A stretch of DNA of 64,000 nt from Bryobacterales bacterium (GTDB taxonomy: Bacteria; Acidobacteriota; Terriglobia; Bryobacterales; Bryobacteraceae): positions 124,001 through 188,000 of the forward strand of contig JADJWL010000027.1 in the NCBI GenBank assembly GCA_016716385.1. The letters run 5' to 3'. Shown here piece by piece: positions 63,686 through 64,000 of this stretch. A model generated the notes under the pieces. It had not been told where the DNA came from and made no database searches. It saw nothing but the letters and a program-made list of their open reading frames with translations. Position 1 is the first letter of the stretch. Every line of letters starts with the position of its first letter. The translations under genes were made by a program, and so were the position numbers.

Positions 63686-64000
63686 AGGACGCCCAGCGCT
63701 TCGAGCGCCCGCCGCGTCACCGAGATTCTGGCGGGAAGGAACGCATCGTCAAGGGCGCCTCCGGTCTCGAGGCGGGTGGCGAAGATGGTCACGCCGGAAG
63801 GACGTTCCACCCAGCCGACCCACCAGCCGGCCTGATCCTGACCCGGCGGCACGGCCCAACCGGTCTTCGCCCGGATGACGGGACCGGAGGTGCGTTCGCC
63901 AGCCATGATGTCCTTGACCGCAGCCATGGCAGCCGCCGAGAACGGCAGATCCCCACGGTACAGCCGCGCCAGAAACTCGACTTGCTCGCGGGCGGAAATG
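63682..64000 (-). CDS. Class D beta-lactamase-like serine hydrolase, C-terminal part
   Basis: Only the last 105 residues or so are in the window; the gene enters from the right edge. ISAREQVEFLARLYRGDLPFS followed by VIRAKTGWAVPPGQDQAGWWVGWVE is the C-terminal pattern of OXA-type class D beta-lactamases and related penicillin-recognising enzymes, with the KTG box intact. The serine and lysine of the SxxK site and the SxV box are outside the window. Whether it hydrolyses beta-lactams or is a sensor cannot be decided. Confidence 0.8.
   Translation of the reverse strand, partial: ISAREQVEFLARLYRGDLPFSAAAMAAVKDIMAGERTSGPVIRAKTGWAVPPGQDQAGWWVGWVERPSGVTIFATRLETGGALDDAFLPARISVTRRALEALGVL

Overview
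The window is a GC-rich, densely packed stretch of bacterial chromosome. It holds about 50 protein genes, no RNA gene, no insertion sequence and no CRISPR array that I can see. The family mix points to an acidobacterium of the Solibacter/Bryobacter type: a DUF1552 protein, a planctomycete/verrucomicrobial-type haem-binding lipoprotein, Tat-exported Gfo/Idh/MocA and aldo/keto reductase proteins, many secreted amidohydrolases and peptidases, a secreted sulfatase and an SMP-30 protein. This placement is inference from gene content, not from a marker phylogeny.

Layout. 1-5.4 kb: tail of a DUF1552 protein, a PfkB sugar kinase, an AAA ATPase plus TOPRIM-like protein pair that looks like a two-gene defence module, then a histone-deacetylase-like hydrolase and a glycosyltransferase. 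5.4-8.4 kb: secreted amidohydrolase, aldo/keto reductase, queE. 8.4-12.9 kb (minus): gamma-carbonic anhydrase, hisS, aspS, mdh. 13-25.3 kb (plus): S9 peptidase, M23 peptidase, rfaE2-like, mfd, Ppx/GppA, CHAD, SurA-like, YhaM-like and a BlaI-like regulator. 25.4-39.4 kb: mixed-strand genes, including a haem-binding lipoprotein, an isolated flagellar hook gene, a GNAT-fused acyl-CoA synthetase, a fused esterase/SMP-30 protein, rarA, a SpoU methyltransferase, YdcF and an M20 peptidase. 39.5-51.7 kb: a nine-gene respiratory operon. 51.7-52.2 kb: hicBA. 52.2-64 kb (both strands): M16 peptidase pair, MFS transporter, polysaccharide deacetylase, sulfatase, topA, Gfo/Idh oxidoreductase, D-aminoacylase-like hydrolase and the 3' end of a class D beta-lactamase-like gene.

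The most notable system is the respiratory operon. An Rrf2-type Fe-S regulator, with a consensus promoter overlapped by a perfect inverted repeat, leads an FAD/NAD(P)/ferredoxin oxidoreductase, a Rieske protein, a full-length cytochrome b, a seven-haem cytochrome c, a Tat-exported NarG/Nxr-like molybdenum subunit, an Fe-S beta subunit, a haem-b gamma lipoprotein and a TorD-like chaperone. The genes mostly overlap or abut. I infer a bc-type complex wired to a periplasmic type II DMSO-reductase-family enzyme; the substrate is unknown. As written, both the alpha and beta genes carry a one-base frameshift in short homopolymer runs.

A second window-wide signal is a TANNNT hexamer 6-9 bases upstream of at least nine operon-leading start codons, which would fit leaderless or near-leaderless transcription.
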